Source of the DNA: Bacilli bacterium
GTDB taxonomy: Bacteria > Bacillota_I > Bacilli_A > RFN20 > CAG-826
Direction of reading: 5' to 3'
Assembly (NCBI GenBank): GCA_016296775.1
Contig: JAEDIE010000003.1
Span: forward strand, 5,534 to 69,533
Length of the DNA: 64,000 nucleotides
Shown: positions 1 to 8,354 of the stretch, one piece after another
Layout: every line of letters begins with the position of its first letter
How positions within the stretch are numbered: position 1 is the stretch's first letter
Notes under the pieces: generated by a model
Told to the model about the DNA's origin: nothing
The model's database searches: none
The model's input: only the letters and a program-made list of their open reading frames with translations
Program-made: the position numbers and the translations under genes

Positions 1-851
1 GAGATTCAATTGTTGCTATTAAAGAAAACGATATTATTAAAATTCATGTACATACAAAAACCCCATCAAAAGCAATTGAATTTGCTCAAAAGTATGGTGA
101 ATTCATCACTTTTAAGTTGGAAAATATGGCAATTCAAAACAATGAAGTTAACCAAAGAAAAGGAATTAAAAAAGTAAAAGTACATAAGAAAACAGCTTAT
201 GTTTCTGTAGCTAATGGTGATGGAGTCCAAGAAACATTTAAAGAACTTAATTGTGATGAAGTTTTAAATGGTGGACAAACCATGAATACTAGTTGTGAAG
301 AATTTATTGATGCTTTTAAAGAAATTGATGCAGAAAACATTATTGTTTTACCAAATAATAAGAATATTGTTATGGCAGCAAATCAAGCTAAAGAAATGTA
401 TAAAGATGCTTCAGTTTTTGTTATTCCAACTCGTAGTATTGCTGAAGGTTATTATTCTTTATCAATGATGATTGATCCAAATGCAGATATTGAAGATCAA
501 GTAGGTTCAATGAGCGATGGTTTAGAAGATTTCATTACTGCTGAAGTTACTTATTCAATTAGAGATACAGTTGTTAATGGATTAGAAATTAAAAAAGGAA
601 ATTACATTGGAATTGTTAATAATAAGTTAGTTACTACACATACTTCAGTATTAGAATGTTTAAAAGATATGATTGATTCAATTGAAGATTTTGATGAAAA
701 ATCAATCGTTACCATTTTTGTTGGTCAAAGTGCTGATGGGAATGATGCTATTGAATTAAAGAAATATATTCAATCAAAGAATAAATACGTTGATATAGGA
801 ATTATTAGTGGTAAACAAGATGTTTACGACTTTATATTAGGAATTTGCTAA
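1..851 (+). CDS. fakA: Fatty acid kinase catalytic subunit FakA (YloV/DAK2 family), 3' part
   Basis: The first 282 codons' worth of an open frame (from base 3) run into the window from the left, so the gene is 5'-truncated by the window edge. The stretch HVHTKTPSKAIEFAQKYGE followed by KLENM, about residues 16-45 of the visible part, is the hallmark joining region of FakA/YloV proteins, and the rest matches their C-terminal EDD/DegV-like half (VLPNNKN, VIPTRS motifs). FakA phosphorylates fatty acids held by FakB (DegV) proteins, giving acyl-phosphate for PlsX. The catalytic DAK2 kinase domain lies outside the window. The TAA overlaps the plsX ATG by one base, indicating translational coupling. 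Family assignment is from motif recognition; the pairing with plsX and several FakB genes supports it. Confidence 0.88.
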   Translation, partial: DSIVAIKENDIIKIHVHTKTPSKAIEFAQKYGEFITFKLENMAIQNNEVNQRKGIKKVKVHKKTAYVSVANGDGVQETFKELNCDEVLNGGQTMNTSCEEFIDAFKEIDAENIIVLPNNKNIVMAANQAKEMYKDASVFVIPTRSIAEGYYSLSMMIDPNADIEDQVGSMSDGLEDFITAEVTYSIRDTVVNGLEIKKGNYIGIVNNKLVTTHTSVLECLKDMIDSIEDFDEKSIVTIFVGQSADGNDAIELKKYIQSKNKYVDIGIISGKQDVYDFILGIC

Positions 852-1798
852 TGAAAAAAGTAATTATTGATTTAAATTCTAGTGAAACTAATTATGAAGA
901 GTTCTTATTAGGTATTGAAGAATTCTTAAAAACTAATACTAAATATAGAATTGTTTTAGTTGGAAATACATTACAAGCTAAACACATTTTATCTTCTAGA
1001 AATGTAGCTTTTTCATATATAGATTTTTATGATGTGAAAGAAACCTTATTAGATGAAGATAATCCTACTTTAGTATTAAAAGAAAAGAAAAATACTAGTT
1101 TAGTTAAATCAATTGAATTACTTAAAAAAGATGATGAAGCTATTGGATTAGTATCAGCTGGTCCAACTGGAGGATTATTAATTTCATCGATATTCCATTT
1201 AGGATTAATGAAGGGTTTAAAAACCCCTTGTTTATCTAGTGTTTTATATTCATTTGATAAAAAGCCATTTATTTTAGTAGATTGTGGGGCAAATTTAGAA
1301 TTAGATGTAAATACATATGTTAAATTTGGAGAAATAAACTCAAAATATGCTTCAGCTTTATGTTCTTCCTATCCTCGTGTTGCTTTGCTTAATGTTGGCA
1401 AAGAAAGTAGAAAAGGCAATGCAATTTTAAAAAATGCTTATGAAGCTTTACAAAATGATCAAAATATAAATTTTGTTGGAAATATTGAAGGTTTTGATAT
1501 CTTTTTAAATAAAGCTGATGTAGTTTTAACTGATGGAATTACTGGAAATATTGTTTTAAAACTTGCTGAAAGTATGGCTCATGGAATTCAAGATATGTAT
1601 ACACCTTTAATTAAAGAAGAAAAGAGAAAAGACGTTGATAAATTTATTGAAGATAATTTTTACTATTCTTCAAAAGGTGGAGCAATGTTACTTGGAGCTA
1701 AAAAACCAATTATTAAATTACATGGTAAAAGCCAAGCTAGTGCTGTAACTATTTGTATAAATAGACTTATTGAAATTAATGAAGGTTTATCTGATTAA
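851..1798 (+). CDS. plsX: Phosphate acyltransferase PlsX
   Basis: 315 aa. PlsX interconverts acyl-ACP and acyl-phosphate at the membrane, the step linking FakA/FakB to phospholipid synthesis. Visible family motifs are SAGPTGGLL (about residues 102-110, the usual SAGNTGA region) and ADVVLTDGITGNIVLK (about 223-238, the usual DVVVCDGFTGNVVLK region). The length is close to the family norm of 330. The ATG at 851 overlaps the fakA stop (TAATG); a TTG two codons earlier lies inside fakA and is less likely. It ends in another TAATG overlap with the phosphopantetheinyl transferase gene. In many Firmicutes plsX sits with fapR, fabD, fabG and acpP; here those FASII neighbours are missing. Confidence 0.93.
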   Translation: MKKVIIDLNSSETNYEEFLLGIEEFLKTNTKYRIVLVGNTLQAKHILSSRNVAFSYIDFYDVKETLLDEDNPTLVLKEKKNTSLVKSIELLKKDDEAIGLVSAGPTGGLLISSIFHLGLMKGLKTPCLSSVLYSFDKKPFILVDCGANLELDVNTYVKFGEINSKYASALCSSYPRVALLNVGKESRKGNAILKNAYEALQNDQNINFVGNIEGFDIFLNKADVVLTDGITGNIVLKLAESMAHGIQDMYTPLIKEEKRKDVDKFIEDNFYYSSKGGAMLLGAKKPIIKLHGKSQASAVTICINRLIEINEGLSD

Positions 1799-2415
1799 TG
1801 GAACAAGATTTAAAAGTATATTTACTAAAAATAGATAGATCTATACCAAAAAATGCCTTAAAAGAATTTCTAAATATCTCAATTGTTAATCATTGTTTAA
1901 AATATAAATTAGAGCAAAAACAATATGAATCCCTGTATGGTTTTTACATTTTAAGGAAATTATATTTAAAGTTATACAATATTGATATTAATAACTTTAT
2001 ATTGGAAGAAAATTTATTTGGTAAACCTTATTTTAATTCATTATATTTTAATATTTCAAATTCAATGGGATATTTAGCAATAGCAATTTCCTCAAAACAA
2101 GTGGGAATTGATATTGAATTTTTATATAATTTTAAAAAAGATAAAGCTTTTGAAAGAATGATTTTATCTTCAAAAGAATTAAAAGAATTTAATAAAACCG
2201 ATGATAAAAATTTATATTTATTAACTAAATGGTGTCAAAAAGAAAGTTATTTTAAATATATTGGAAAAGGAATAAATTTTCCTTTATTAAAAACAAATAT
2301 TAGAAAAGAAGGCTATTTTAAATACTTTAATTTAAATAATGATTTGGCATGTGTTTATGTTTATACTAAACATAAAGTAAATGAATTTAAGGTTGAATTA
2401 AATTATAATGAGTAA
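1798..2415 (+). CDS. Sfp-type 4'-phosphopantetheinyl transferase
   Basis: 205 aa, typical length for the Sfp class. These enzymes move the phosphopantetheine arm of CoA onto a serine of carrier proteins. Motifs in order: FGKPYF (74-79), FNISNS (84-89), VGIDIE (102-107, with the Mg-binding Asp and Glu) and WCQKES (145-150). The second motif is normally FNxSHS, so the His that contacts CoA in Sfp is Asn here. It lies between plsX and a gene whose product ends in a carrier domain, with a free ACP gene at the operon end, so those two proteins are the obvious substrates (inference). The start overlaps the plsX stop by one base. Confidence 0.86.
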   Translation: MEQDLKVYLLKIDRSIPKNALKEFLNISIVNHCLKYKLEQKQYESLYGFYILRKLYLKLYNIDINNFILEENLFGKPYFNSLYFNISNSMGYLAIAISSKQVGIDIEFLYNFKKDKAFERMILSSKELKEFNKTDDKNLYLLTKWCQKESYFKYIGKGINFPLLKTNIRKEGYFKYFNLNNDLACVYVYTKHKVNEFKVELNYNE

Positions 2416-2418
2416 TAT

Positions 2419-4341
2419 ATGAAAGAGAATATAAATAAATTAGTTAAAGAAAGAGATAGGATGTTAAATAATTCAAAAGATTTTGAATCCTTATTTAGCA
2501 TCATTTTCCATCAAAAAGACAAAATTGCTTGTGAATATATATTTAATCACCAAATTCAACAAGTTACATTCCTAGAATTAGAACAAAAAATAGATAATTT
2601 TGCATTTTCTTTAAATAAAAAATATCCATTTCTTCAAAATGAAATTATTGGAATATATTTTGAAACTAATATAAATTGGTTAGTTTCTTTTTGGGGAATA
2701 TTAAAAAGTGGAAATATACCTTATTTAATTAATTTAAAACAACCATCTTCATTAATTAATGATTCTTTTAATTTAATTAATTGTAAGTATTATGTTTCGT
2801 CTAAAGATCAAAATATTAATTGTTCATTTATTAATTTTTATGATTTAAATCTTCAAAAAGAAGCTGGATTTACATATAAATTTGCTGATGAAATAATTCT
2901 TTCAAGTAGTGGAACAAACATGAAGTCTAAGTTATGTTTTTATTCAGGAGAACATATTATTAATCAACTTTTATGTTATAAAGAATTATATAAAGGAAAT
3001 AAATTATTAAAGAAACATTATAAAGGTAAACTTAAACTTTTAGCCTTTATTCCTTTTTATCATATATTTGGTCTTATTGCTTCATATTTATGGTATGCTA
3101 TCTTTTCACGTACAGTTGTATTTATTGAAAACTTAAGCAGCGAATGTATTATTAATACTATCCAAAAATGTGAAGTTACTCATATTTTTTCTGTTCCATT
3201 ATTTTTTGAAACAGTAGAAAAAGAAGTATATAAAGCAATTAAAGTTCAACCAGAAAAAACAAAGAAAAAACTTAAAAAAGGTATGAAAATAGCTACTATT
3301 TTACAAAAAATTAATCCTATTTCAGGTTTGAATTTATCAAGAAAAATGTTTAAACAAATTAACAATTCTTTATTTGGAAATAGTGTTCAAGTAATGATTA
3401 GTGGAGGAGGATTTATTAAAGATTCTACACTCCAATTATTTAATCTTTTAGGATATCCTTTAGTTAATGGATACGGTTTAACTGAACAAGGAATCGTATG
3501 TTTAAATAATGCATATAACTTTAATAAAAGAATTGAAAACACAATAGGTAAACCATTTTCAAATGTAACTTTTATAATTAATGAAAATAATGAATTAATT
3601 ATTAAATCTAATTGCGGAGCTTACAAAATCATTGAAGAAGGTTTGATAATTGAAAATATAAATGAATTTAACACTCATGATTTAGTTAAAATTAAAGATG
3701 GAAACTATTACATTTTAGGAAGAGAGTCAGATTTAATAATTGAAAGTAGTGGAGAAAACATTAATCCTAATTTAATTGAACAAAAACTAGATCTTAAAAA
3801 TGTAATTGATTTTTCTGTTTTAGGATTAGAATTTGAAGAAAAAGAAGTTCTTTCTATTGTCATAGAAATATCAAAATTAACTTTATCAAAACATATAGAA
3901 GACATTTTGTTATGTATAGAAAATTATAATAAAGAAGCCACATTTACATATCAAATTAAGAAAATTTTATTTACAAACGATCCTATTAAAGCACCAAATG
4001 CTATTAAAGTTAGTAGAAAATATTTAAAGAAATTAATTAAAGAAAAACAAATAACAGTTTTTAATTCATCTTCATTTAAAGAAAATAAAAATAATGATGA
4101 AGAAATTAATTTAGAAATTTTAAATAATATTAAAAAAATAATAGCTAAAGAAATAGACATTGAAATTAATAAAATAGGCGATGAATCAAATATTATTTTT
4201 GATTTAAATGCTAATAGTATTGAATATATTTCAATAGTTAGTGAAATCAATAAAGAGTATGGAATTGATATGAAATTTGATGATGAATCAAGTTTTTATA
4301 CACCAAAAGAACTAGCTAAAAAGGTAATATCTTTATTATGA
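2419..4341 (+). CDS. Acyl-AMP ligase fused to a C-terminal acyl carrier protein domain
   Basis: 640 aa in two modules. Residues about 30-540 are an adenylate-forming enzyme: phosphate loop SSSGTNMKSK (about 162-171, with the usual TTGxPK degraded), NGYGLTEQ (about 349-356), HDLVKIKDG and GRESDLIIESSGENINP (about 434-450). Residues about 560-640 are a carrier domain whose motif DLNANSIEY carries Ser600 as the phosphopantetheine site. The architecture suggests that free fatty acid is activated with ATP and loaded on its own ACP (AasS- or FAAL-like chemistry) rather than on CoA. Neighbouring genes supply the phosphopantetheinyl transferase and acyltransferases. There is no Shine-Dalgarno; the start lies 3 nt after the previous stop, and the stop overlaps the next gene as ATGA. 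Substrate and product are inferred. Confidence 0.85.
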   Translation: MKENINKLVKERDRMLNNSKDFESLFSIIFHQKDKIACEYIFNHQIQQVTFLELEQKIDNFAFSLNKKYPFLQNEIIGIYFETNINWLVSFWGILKSGNIPYLINLKQPSSLINDSFNLINCKYYVSSKDQNINCSFINFYDLNLQKEAGFTYKFADEIILSSSGTNMKSKLCFYSGEHIINQLLCYKELYKGNKLLKKHYKGKLKLLAFIPFYHIFGLIASYLWYAIFSRTVVFIENLSSECIINTIQKCEVTHIFSVPLFFETVEKEVYKAIKVQPEKTKKKLKKGMKIATILQKINPISGLNLSRKMFKQINNSLFGNSVQVMISGGGFIKDSTLQLFNLLGYPLVNGYGLTEQGIVCLNNAYNFNKRIENTIGKPFSNVTFIINENNELIIKSNCGAYKIIEEGLIIENINEFNTHDLVKIKDGNYYILGRESDLIIESSGENINPNLIEQKLDLKNVIDFSVLGLEFEEKEVLSIVIEISKLTLSKHIEDILLCIENYNKEATFTYQIKKILFTNDPIKAPNAIKVSRKYLKKLIKEKQITVFNSSSFKENKNNDEEINLEILNNIKKIIAKEIDIEINKIGDESNIIFDLNANSIEYISIVSEINKEYGIDMKFDDESSFYTPKELAKKVISLL

Positions 4342-5600
4342 GTAACTTACTATATTTTTTAACAACTTTTAGTGCGGTAATTCCTAATTTAATTTACTTT
4401 ACTAGAAGAACATATTATGAAAATAAGAAATCTCAAGGAAGATTCATTAAAGGAAGAGCAATAATTATATCAAATCACATTTCAATTATTGATTATATGA
4501 TGTTGATTTTTGTTTTCTTTACTAGAAAAATTAGATGCTTAGTTGCAAGTGTTGTTTTTAAAAAGAACAAAATGTTAAATCTTTTACTTAAAATGTGTGG
4601 AGCAATTAAAGTAGAAAGAGAAAGCTACGATTTATCTTTTATTCAAAAATCTATTGATACATTAAACAAAAATAAAGTCTTATTAATATTCCCTGAAGCA
4701 AGATTAGATAAAGATAAATCTAAAATTAGAAACTTCACAACCTCATACATTTTATTAGCATTAAAAACAAAATCCCCTATTATTCCTGTGTATAATGATG
4801 GAAATTATGGATTTAATAAAAGAGTACATTGTATGATTGGAGAAAAAATATATTTAGATAAATATATTGATAACGATAATCCTACAAAAGAAGAACTAGA
4901 ATATTTAAATAAAATAGTCATGTCTAAAATTAAAGAATTGAAGAATAAAACTATCAAAAATATTGAAGAAGATAAAGAAAAAAGGTATACCTTTAAAAAG
5001 TTTTTAGGTGATTTTGGAAGAATTAATTTAGGTTGGTTAATTAGACTTAAAGGAATAAAAGTTCATTATAAAAATGTTGATAAATCCATATTAAAATGCA
5101 AAAAACCATTTATTATATGTGCAAATCATACTGGATTTAGTGACCCTCCAATATTGATGGGATTATTTTATAAAAGAAGGATGAATATTTTAGCAGCGGA
5201 TATTATCTTTAAAGATCATAAAGTTAGAAGTTACTTTTTAGAAGCAGCAGGTTGTATTTCAATTAATAGAGAATCGTTAGATTTTAATGCAATAAAACAA
5301 TCTTTAAATGCTTTAAATCATAATAGAATCCTCACTATTTTTCCTGAAGGAAGAATTGAAACAGAAGATAAAATGAATAGTTTAAAAGGTGGAGCAGTTT
5401 TACTTGCTACATTAGCTAAAGTAGATATATTACCAATATTTATCAAAAGAAAAGAGAACAAAAAAGACAAAGTTGAAATTGTTATTGGTCCTTTTGTTGA
5501 AATTGATAAAAATAAAGTTTATAGTCTTAAAGATGTTGATGAATTAACATTATCATTATTTAATGAAATAAAATCATTGAGGGAAGAAGTTGTTAAATGA
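4338..5600 (+). CDS. Tandem two-domain PlsC-type glycerolipid acyltransferase
   Basis: 420 aa containing two complete acyltransferase domains in one chain. Domain 1 (about 35-200) has NHISIID with His47 and Asp52 (HX4D) and FPEARLD; domain 2 (about 225-410) has NHTGFSD with His264 and Asp269 and FPEGRIE. An ordinary PlsC (1-acylglycerol-3-phosphate acyltransferase) is about 200-250 aa with one such domain. Both HX4D catalytic pairs are intact; in domain 1 the third motif is PEAR in place of PEGR, so acceptor binding may differ. The protein could perform both acylations of glycerol-3-phosphate or act with PlsX/PlsY (inference). It overlaps the upstream ligase-ACP gene by ATGA and the downstream ACP gene by ATGA, so the three are translationally coupled. 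Confidence 0.88.
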   Translation: MSNLLYFLTTFSAVIPNLIYFTRRTYYENKKSQGRFIKGRAIIISNHISIIDYMMLIFVFFTRKIRCLVASVVFKKNKMLNLLLKMCGAIKVERESYDLSFIQKSIDTLNKNKVLLIFPEARLDKDKSKIRNFTTSYILLALKTKSPIIPVYNDGNYGFNKRVHCMIGEKIYLDKYIDNDNPTKEELEYLNKIVMSKIKELKNKTIKNIEEDKEKRYTFKKFLGDFGRINLGWLIRLKGIKVHYKNVDKSILKCKKPFIICANHTGFSDPPILMGLFYKRRMNILAADIIFKDHKVRSYFLEAAGCISINRESLDFNAIKQSLNALNHNRILTIFPEGRIETEDKMNSLKGGAVLLATLAKVDILPIFIKRKENKKDKVEIVIGPFVEIDKNKVYSLKDVDELTLSLFNEIKSLREEVVK

Positions 5601-5842
5601 AAAAAGAAGAAATATTAAATAAAATTATTGATATTTATGAAAACATAATTGGTGAAGAGGTAGATAAGTCTATTTTTACTTTAGAAAGCAATATTAAAAA
5701 TGATTTAGGCATCAATTCAGTAGGTCTTTTATATTTAATTGTCGATATAGAAAAAGAATTTGATGTAGTTTTACATAATCAATCAATTGAAAAATTTGTA
5801 ACATTAAATGATGTAGTTACATATATTGAACAAAATATTTAG
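5597..5842 (+). CDS. Acyl carrier protein
   Basis: 81 aa, the normal size of a discrete ACP. The phosphopantetheine attachment motif is DLGINSVGL with Ser41; classic ACPs have DLGADSLD. Four acidic helices are evident. It is the last gene of the lipid operon and overlaps the two-domain acyltransferase by ATGA. It probably carries acyl groups between the ligase or PlsX and the acyltransferases (inference). The stop codon is one base from the stop of the convergent hydrolase gene and no terminator is visible between them, so the two transcripts must overlap. Confidence 0.88.
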   Translation: MKKEEILNKIIDIYENIIGEEVDKSIFTLESNIKNDLGINSVGLLYLIVDIEKEFDVVLHNQSIEKFVTLNDVVTYIEQNI

Positions 5843-5843
5843 T

Positions 5844-6803
5844 TTATAAATCGTGATTAGTTAAAAAACAATCAATAGTTTTATCATATTCAGGAGCTTG
5901 ATTAATTCTTATATGAGAATGGGCTCCTTTTTTAAAATCATTTCTTTCTTTGTTTTTACTTCCACAAGCTTCATATACTCTTTTTTTCATATCATCTAGA
6001 ACAAATTTATCTTCACTTGAATATAAGAAAAGTATAGGAATATCAATTTTAGGAAGATAATTTAAAGGGCATTCTTTATAAATATCAGCTTTAGTATATT
6101 TTTTTAAATAATACATAACTTCTCTACATACTGGGAAAACAGGATGATGATCAGCAATCATATGATTTTTAAATATTTCATAAAAATTAGTAAATAATCC
6201 ATCAGCTACAATACAAGAAATTAAATTTTCTTCTTCTTTAGCTTTAGCAAATACACTAGTTGCAGCACCAATACAAATACCATGTAAAATAATATTTTTG
6301 TTATCAAATTTATCTTTCAACAATTTAGCCCAAGCTAAAATATCTTTGTATTCATCAACTCCAATAGTATCAAAATAACCTTCGCTTAACCCATGACTTC
6401 TATTATCAATAACTAGAACATTTGTGCCATGATTATAGTAAGGGATAGCAAAATAATAAGAATAAAGTAAAGATTCTGTTCTGCCTGGAATAATAATTAC
6501 ACAAGTAGAAGAGTTATTATTTAAATATTTTCCAACTAATTTAAAACCTTCACTAGTAATTGATACATCTATAAAATTTTTATCTAAACTCCAATTTATT
6601 CCAGTTTCATACATTTTAACTTGTTCTTCATTAGTTGTATCGCTACATTCTCTCCCCCATTTATCATAAGGTTCTCTAACAAGAAAAGTAAAATATACTT
6701 TTTTTGCAATTTTTAGTGTATAAAGTAAGAAAGGTAATATAAAAATTAAGAAAAATAATACTATACTACCTAAAACAATTAATAAAATAAAATACCATTC
6801 CAT
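5844..6803 (-). CDS. Membrane-anchored alpha/beta hydrolase with Cys nucleophile motif
   Basis: 319 aa from the ATG at 6803. A single hydrophobic segment (about residues 5-30) is a likely signal anchor. The hydrolase fold follows: IIPGRTES, DNRSHGLSEG, then the nucleophile elbow HGICIGAAT, where G-x-S-x-G is replaced by G-x-C-x-G; the acid is in YSSEDKFV and the histidine in GAHSHIRI. A Cys-Asp-His triad is known in dienelactone hydrolases. Substrate unknown; an esterase or lipase-like role is possible given the adjacent lipid genes. An upstream in-frame TTG at 6824 exists, but the promoter TTGAAA-N17-TACAAT ends 8 nt before the ATG, favouring 6803 and a leaderless message. It resembles the second hydrolase at 22368, which keeps serine. 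Confidence 0.82.
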   Translation of the reverse strand: MEWYFILLIVLGSIVLFFLIFILPFLLYTLKIAKKVYFTFLVREPYDKWGRECSDTTNEEQVKMYETGINWSLDKNFIDVSITSEGFKLVGKYLNNNSSTCVIIIPGRTESLLYSYYFAIPYYNHGTNVLVIDNRSHGLSEGYFDTIGVDEYKDILAWAKLLKDKFDNKNIILHGICIGAATSVFAKAKEEENLISCIVADGLFTNFYEIFKNHMIADHHPVFPVCREVMYYLKKYTKADIYKECPLNYLPKIDIPILFLYSSEDKFVLDDMKKRVYEACGSKNKERNDFKKGAHSHIRINQAPEYDKTIDCFLTNHDL

Positions 6804-6811
6804 ACTTTGAT

Positions 6812-6840
6812 ATTGTATTAACAAATAAATATAATTTCAA
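6812..6840 (-). promoter_or_regulatory. Sigma-70 type promoter of the Cys hydrolase gene
   Basis: On the minus strand TTGAAA (6840-6835) and TACAAT (6817-6812) are separated by exactly 17 bases. The -10 ends 8 nt from the ATG at 6803, so transcription should begin at or next to the start codon. No Shine-Dalgarno sequence is present. Confidence 0.6.
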
Positions 6841-6921
6841 ATCAATTATAAACACAAAAATTAAATTAAACTTAAATATTAAATTATAAATATTTTTAAT
6901 ATTTATATTTAATCTTCATTT

Positions 6922-6929
6922 GATATAAT
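6922..6929 (+). promoter_or_regulatory. Extended -10 promoter of fakB
   Basis: TGATATAAT is an extended -10 (TGnTATAAT). It lies 26 nt before the ATG with a strong GGAGAGG ribosome site between. Upstream, 6874-6904 contains AAATATTAAA and its exact complement TTTAATATTT, 11 nt apart; being pure A/T, it may be chance. Confidence 0.55.
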
Positions 6930-6955
6930 TAAAATCAGAAGGAGAGGATTTGTTT

Positions 6956-7888
6956 ATGAATAAATTTATAATTTTACCAGATGTAACTTGTGATTTAAGT
7001 GATGAAACAAGAGAGAAGTTTAATTTAAAAGATTATATTCCTTCACACATTATTTTACCTGATGGAAGTGAAAGAACAGGAAAGCTTAAATGGGACTGGA
7101 TAACATCAACTGAATTTTATAAAGCTATTAAAAAGAAAAATAATGGATATTCAACAAGTCCTGCTAGTATTGAAGAAATAAAAGAAAAATTTAAATTTTA
7201 TCTTGATCAAGGATATGACATTTTATTTATGTCAATTTCTTCAAAATTAAGTGGAACTTATAATTTTGGAGTTAAAGCTAGTGAAGAATTGCTCCCTCTT
7301 TATAAAGATAGAAAAATTCTTTGCTTTGATTCATTAAGATATTCTCTTTGCTTTGGTTTACTTGTCACCAAAGCATGTGAATTTAGAGATAGAGGATTAT
7401 CACTTGAAGATACCTATGATGAATTAATAAAATTAAGACCATGTGTCCATCAAATGGGACCTATGGAAGATTTATTTTTCCTTGCTAGCAAAGGAAGAAT
7501 TTCAAATGGCAAAGCCTTTATGGGTAATTTAATTGGTATTAGACCATTAGGTGACATCAATAATGTTGGGACAACCACTGTTTTAGGAAAAGCTAAAGGT
7601 AAGAAAGCAGCTATTGAAGCTACTGTCAAATATATTGAAAAAACTATTGTGAATCCAAAAGATCAATATATTTTTATAGCCCATACTGAAAGAGAAGAGG
7701 AAGCAAACCTTTTAAAAGAAAAGATAGAAGAAAGAATTGCTCCAAAAGGTATTATTATTAATGAATGCTATTGTATGACTGGTACAAACATTGGCCCAGG
7801 ATTATATGCTGCATATTATATTGGAAAAGAATTAAGTGAAAATCTTGTTGAAGAACAACAAATAATGAACGAAATTCTTGGAAAATAA
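6956..7888 (+). CDS. DegV family fatty acid-binding protein (FakB), paralogue 1
   Basis: 310 aa. DegV/FakB proteins bind a fatty acid and present it to FakA for phosphorylation. The N-terminus FIILPDVTCDLSDE is the DegV opening, STSPAS (about 60) and SISSKLSGTY (about 94-103) are family motifs, and KGRISN, followed by GIRP, is the conserved C-terminal region. The ATG at 6956 has GGAGAGG 8 nt upstream; a TTG at 6950 is too close to that site. One of three DegV proteins in this window, it is the longest and least typical (TCDLSDE in place of SxxDLP). Transcribed from an extended -10 promoter, divergent from the Cys hydrolase. Confidence 0.87.
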   Translation: MNKFIILPDVTCDLSDETREKFNLKDYIPSHIILPDGSERTGKLKWDWITSTEFYKAIKKKNNGYSTSPASIEEIKEKFKFYLDQGYDILFMSISSKLSGTYNFGVKASEELLPLYKDRKILCFDSLRYSLCFGLLVTKACEFRDRGLSLEDTYDELIKLRPCVHQMGPMEDLFFLASKGRISNGKAFMGNLIGIRPLGDINNVGTTTVLGKAKGKKAAIEATVKYIEKTIVNPKDQYIFIAHTEREEEANLLKEKIEERIAPKGIIINECYCMTGTNIGPGLYAAYYIGKELSENLVEEQQIMNEILGK

Positions 7889-7911
7889 CTTTACTTTATT
7901 AATGTTCTTAT

Positions 7912-7940
7912 TTAGAATAATTACTAATAAGGAATTATTC
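7912..7940 (+). promoter_or_regulatory. Candidate PerR/Fur operator overlapping the regulator's ribosome site
   Basis: Two overlapping signals precede the Fur-family gene. TTAGAATAATTACTA (7912-7926) matches the Per-box TTATAATnATTATAA at 11 of 14 fixed positions. GAATAATT (7915-7922) and AATTATTC (7933-7940) form a perfect 8-bp inverted repeat with a 10-bp spacer that encloses the ribosome site AAGGA. Autoregulation is the natural reading (inference). Confidence 0.5.
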
Positions 7941-7942
7941 AC

Positions 7943-8329
7943 ATGGAACGTAAAACTATGCAAAGAGATATTCTGCTTCATATAATTTTGAAAGCAGGTC
8001 ATATTACCATTAAAGAGATTCTTGATGCCAACAAAAGAAATGGAAGAATCCCTGCAATGAGTGTAGGAACTATTTATCGAAATTTAGCAGTTCTTGAAGA
8101 GGAAGGTTTAATTAGAAGAATACCTACCATCTATAAAGAAGATGTTTATGAAGCTACGGATATACCAAGTCATGATCACTTTATTTGTAAAAACTGCCAT
8201 ACCATCATTGATTTAGAAAGAGACAAAGAATTTAAGCCTTATTCTAATAAATATGGTGATAATGTGGAACAAGAAATAACAGTGTATTATGGAACATGCG
8301 TTGATTGCTTAAATAAAAAAGTCTGTTAA
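7943..8329 (+). CDS. Fur family regulator, PerR-like
   Basis: 128 aa, slightly shorter than the usual 140-150. The winged-helix part includes MSVGTIYRNLAVLEEEGLI (about 38-56), the recognition helix shared by Fur, Zur and PerR. The metal region follows as HDHFICKNCHTIID (about 75-88), with a C-terminal GTCVDC completing a CxxC...CxxC structural zinc site. The neighbours downstream, a small rubredoxin and rubrerythrin, are classical peroxide-defence genes, so PerR is preferred over Fur or Zur; the sequence alone does not settle this. A palindrome overlapping its ribosome site suggests autoregulation. ATG at 7943 with AAGGA upstream. Confidence 0.85.
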   Translation: MERKTMQRDILLHIILKAGHITIKEILDANKRNGRIPAMSVGTIYRNLAVLEEEGLIRRIPTIYKEDVYEATDIPSHDHFICKNCHTIIDLERDKEFKPYSNKYGDNVEQEITVYYGTCVDCLNKKVC

Positions 8330-8354
8330 TACTTTCATTGATAGGAGGAAAAAA

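Noticed and set aside
3708..4250. Open frames on the minus strand within the acyl-AMP ligase gene
   Set aside because: They lie within a long conserved gene, have no ribosome site and give low-complexity peptides.
6874..6904. Long A/T-only inverted repeat upstream of fakB as an operator
   Set aside because: Pure A/T sequences give such repeats often here; not listed separately.
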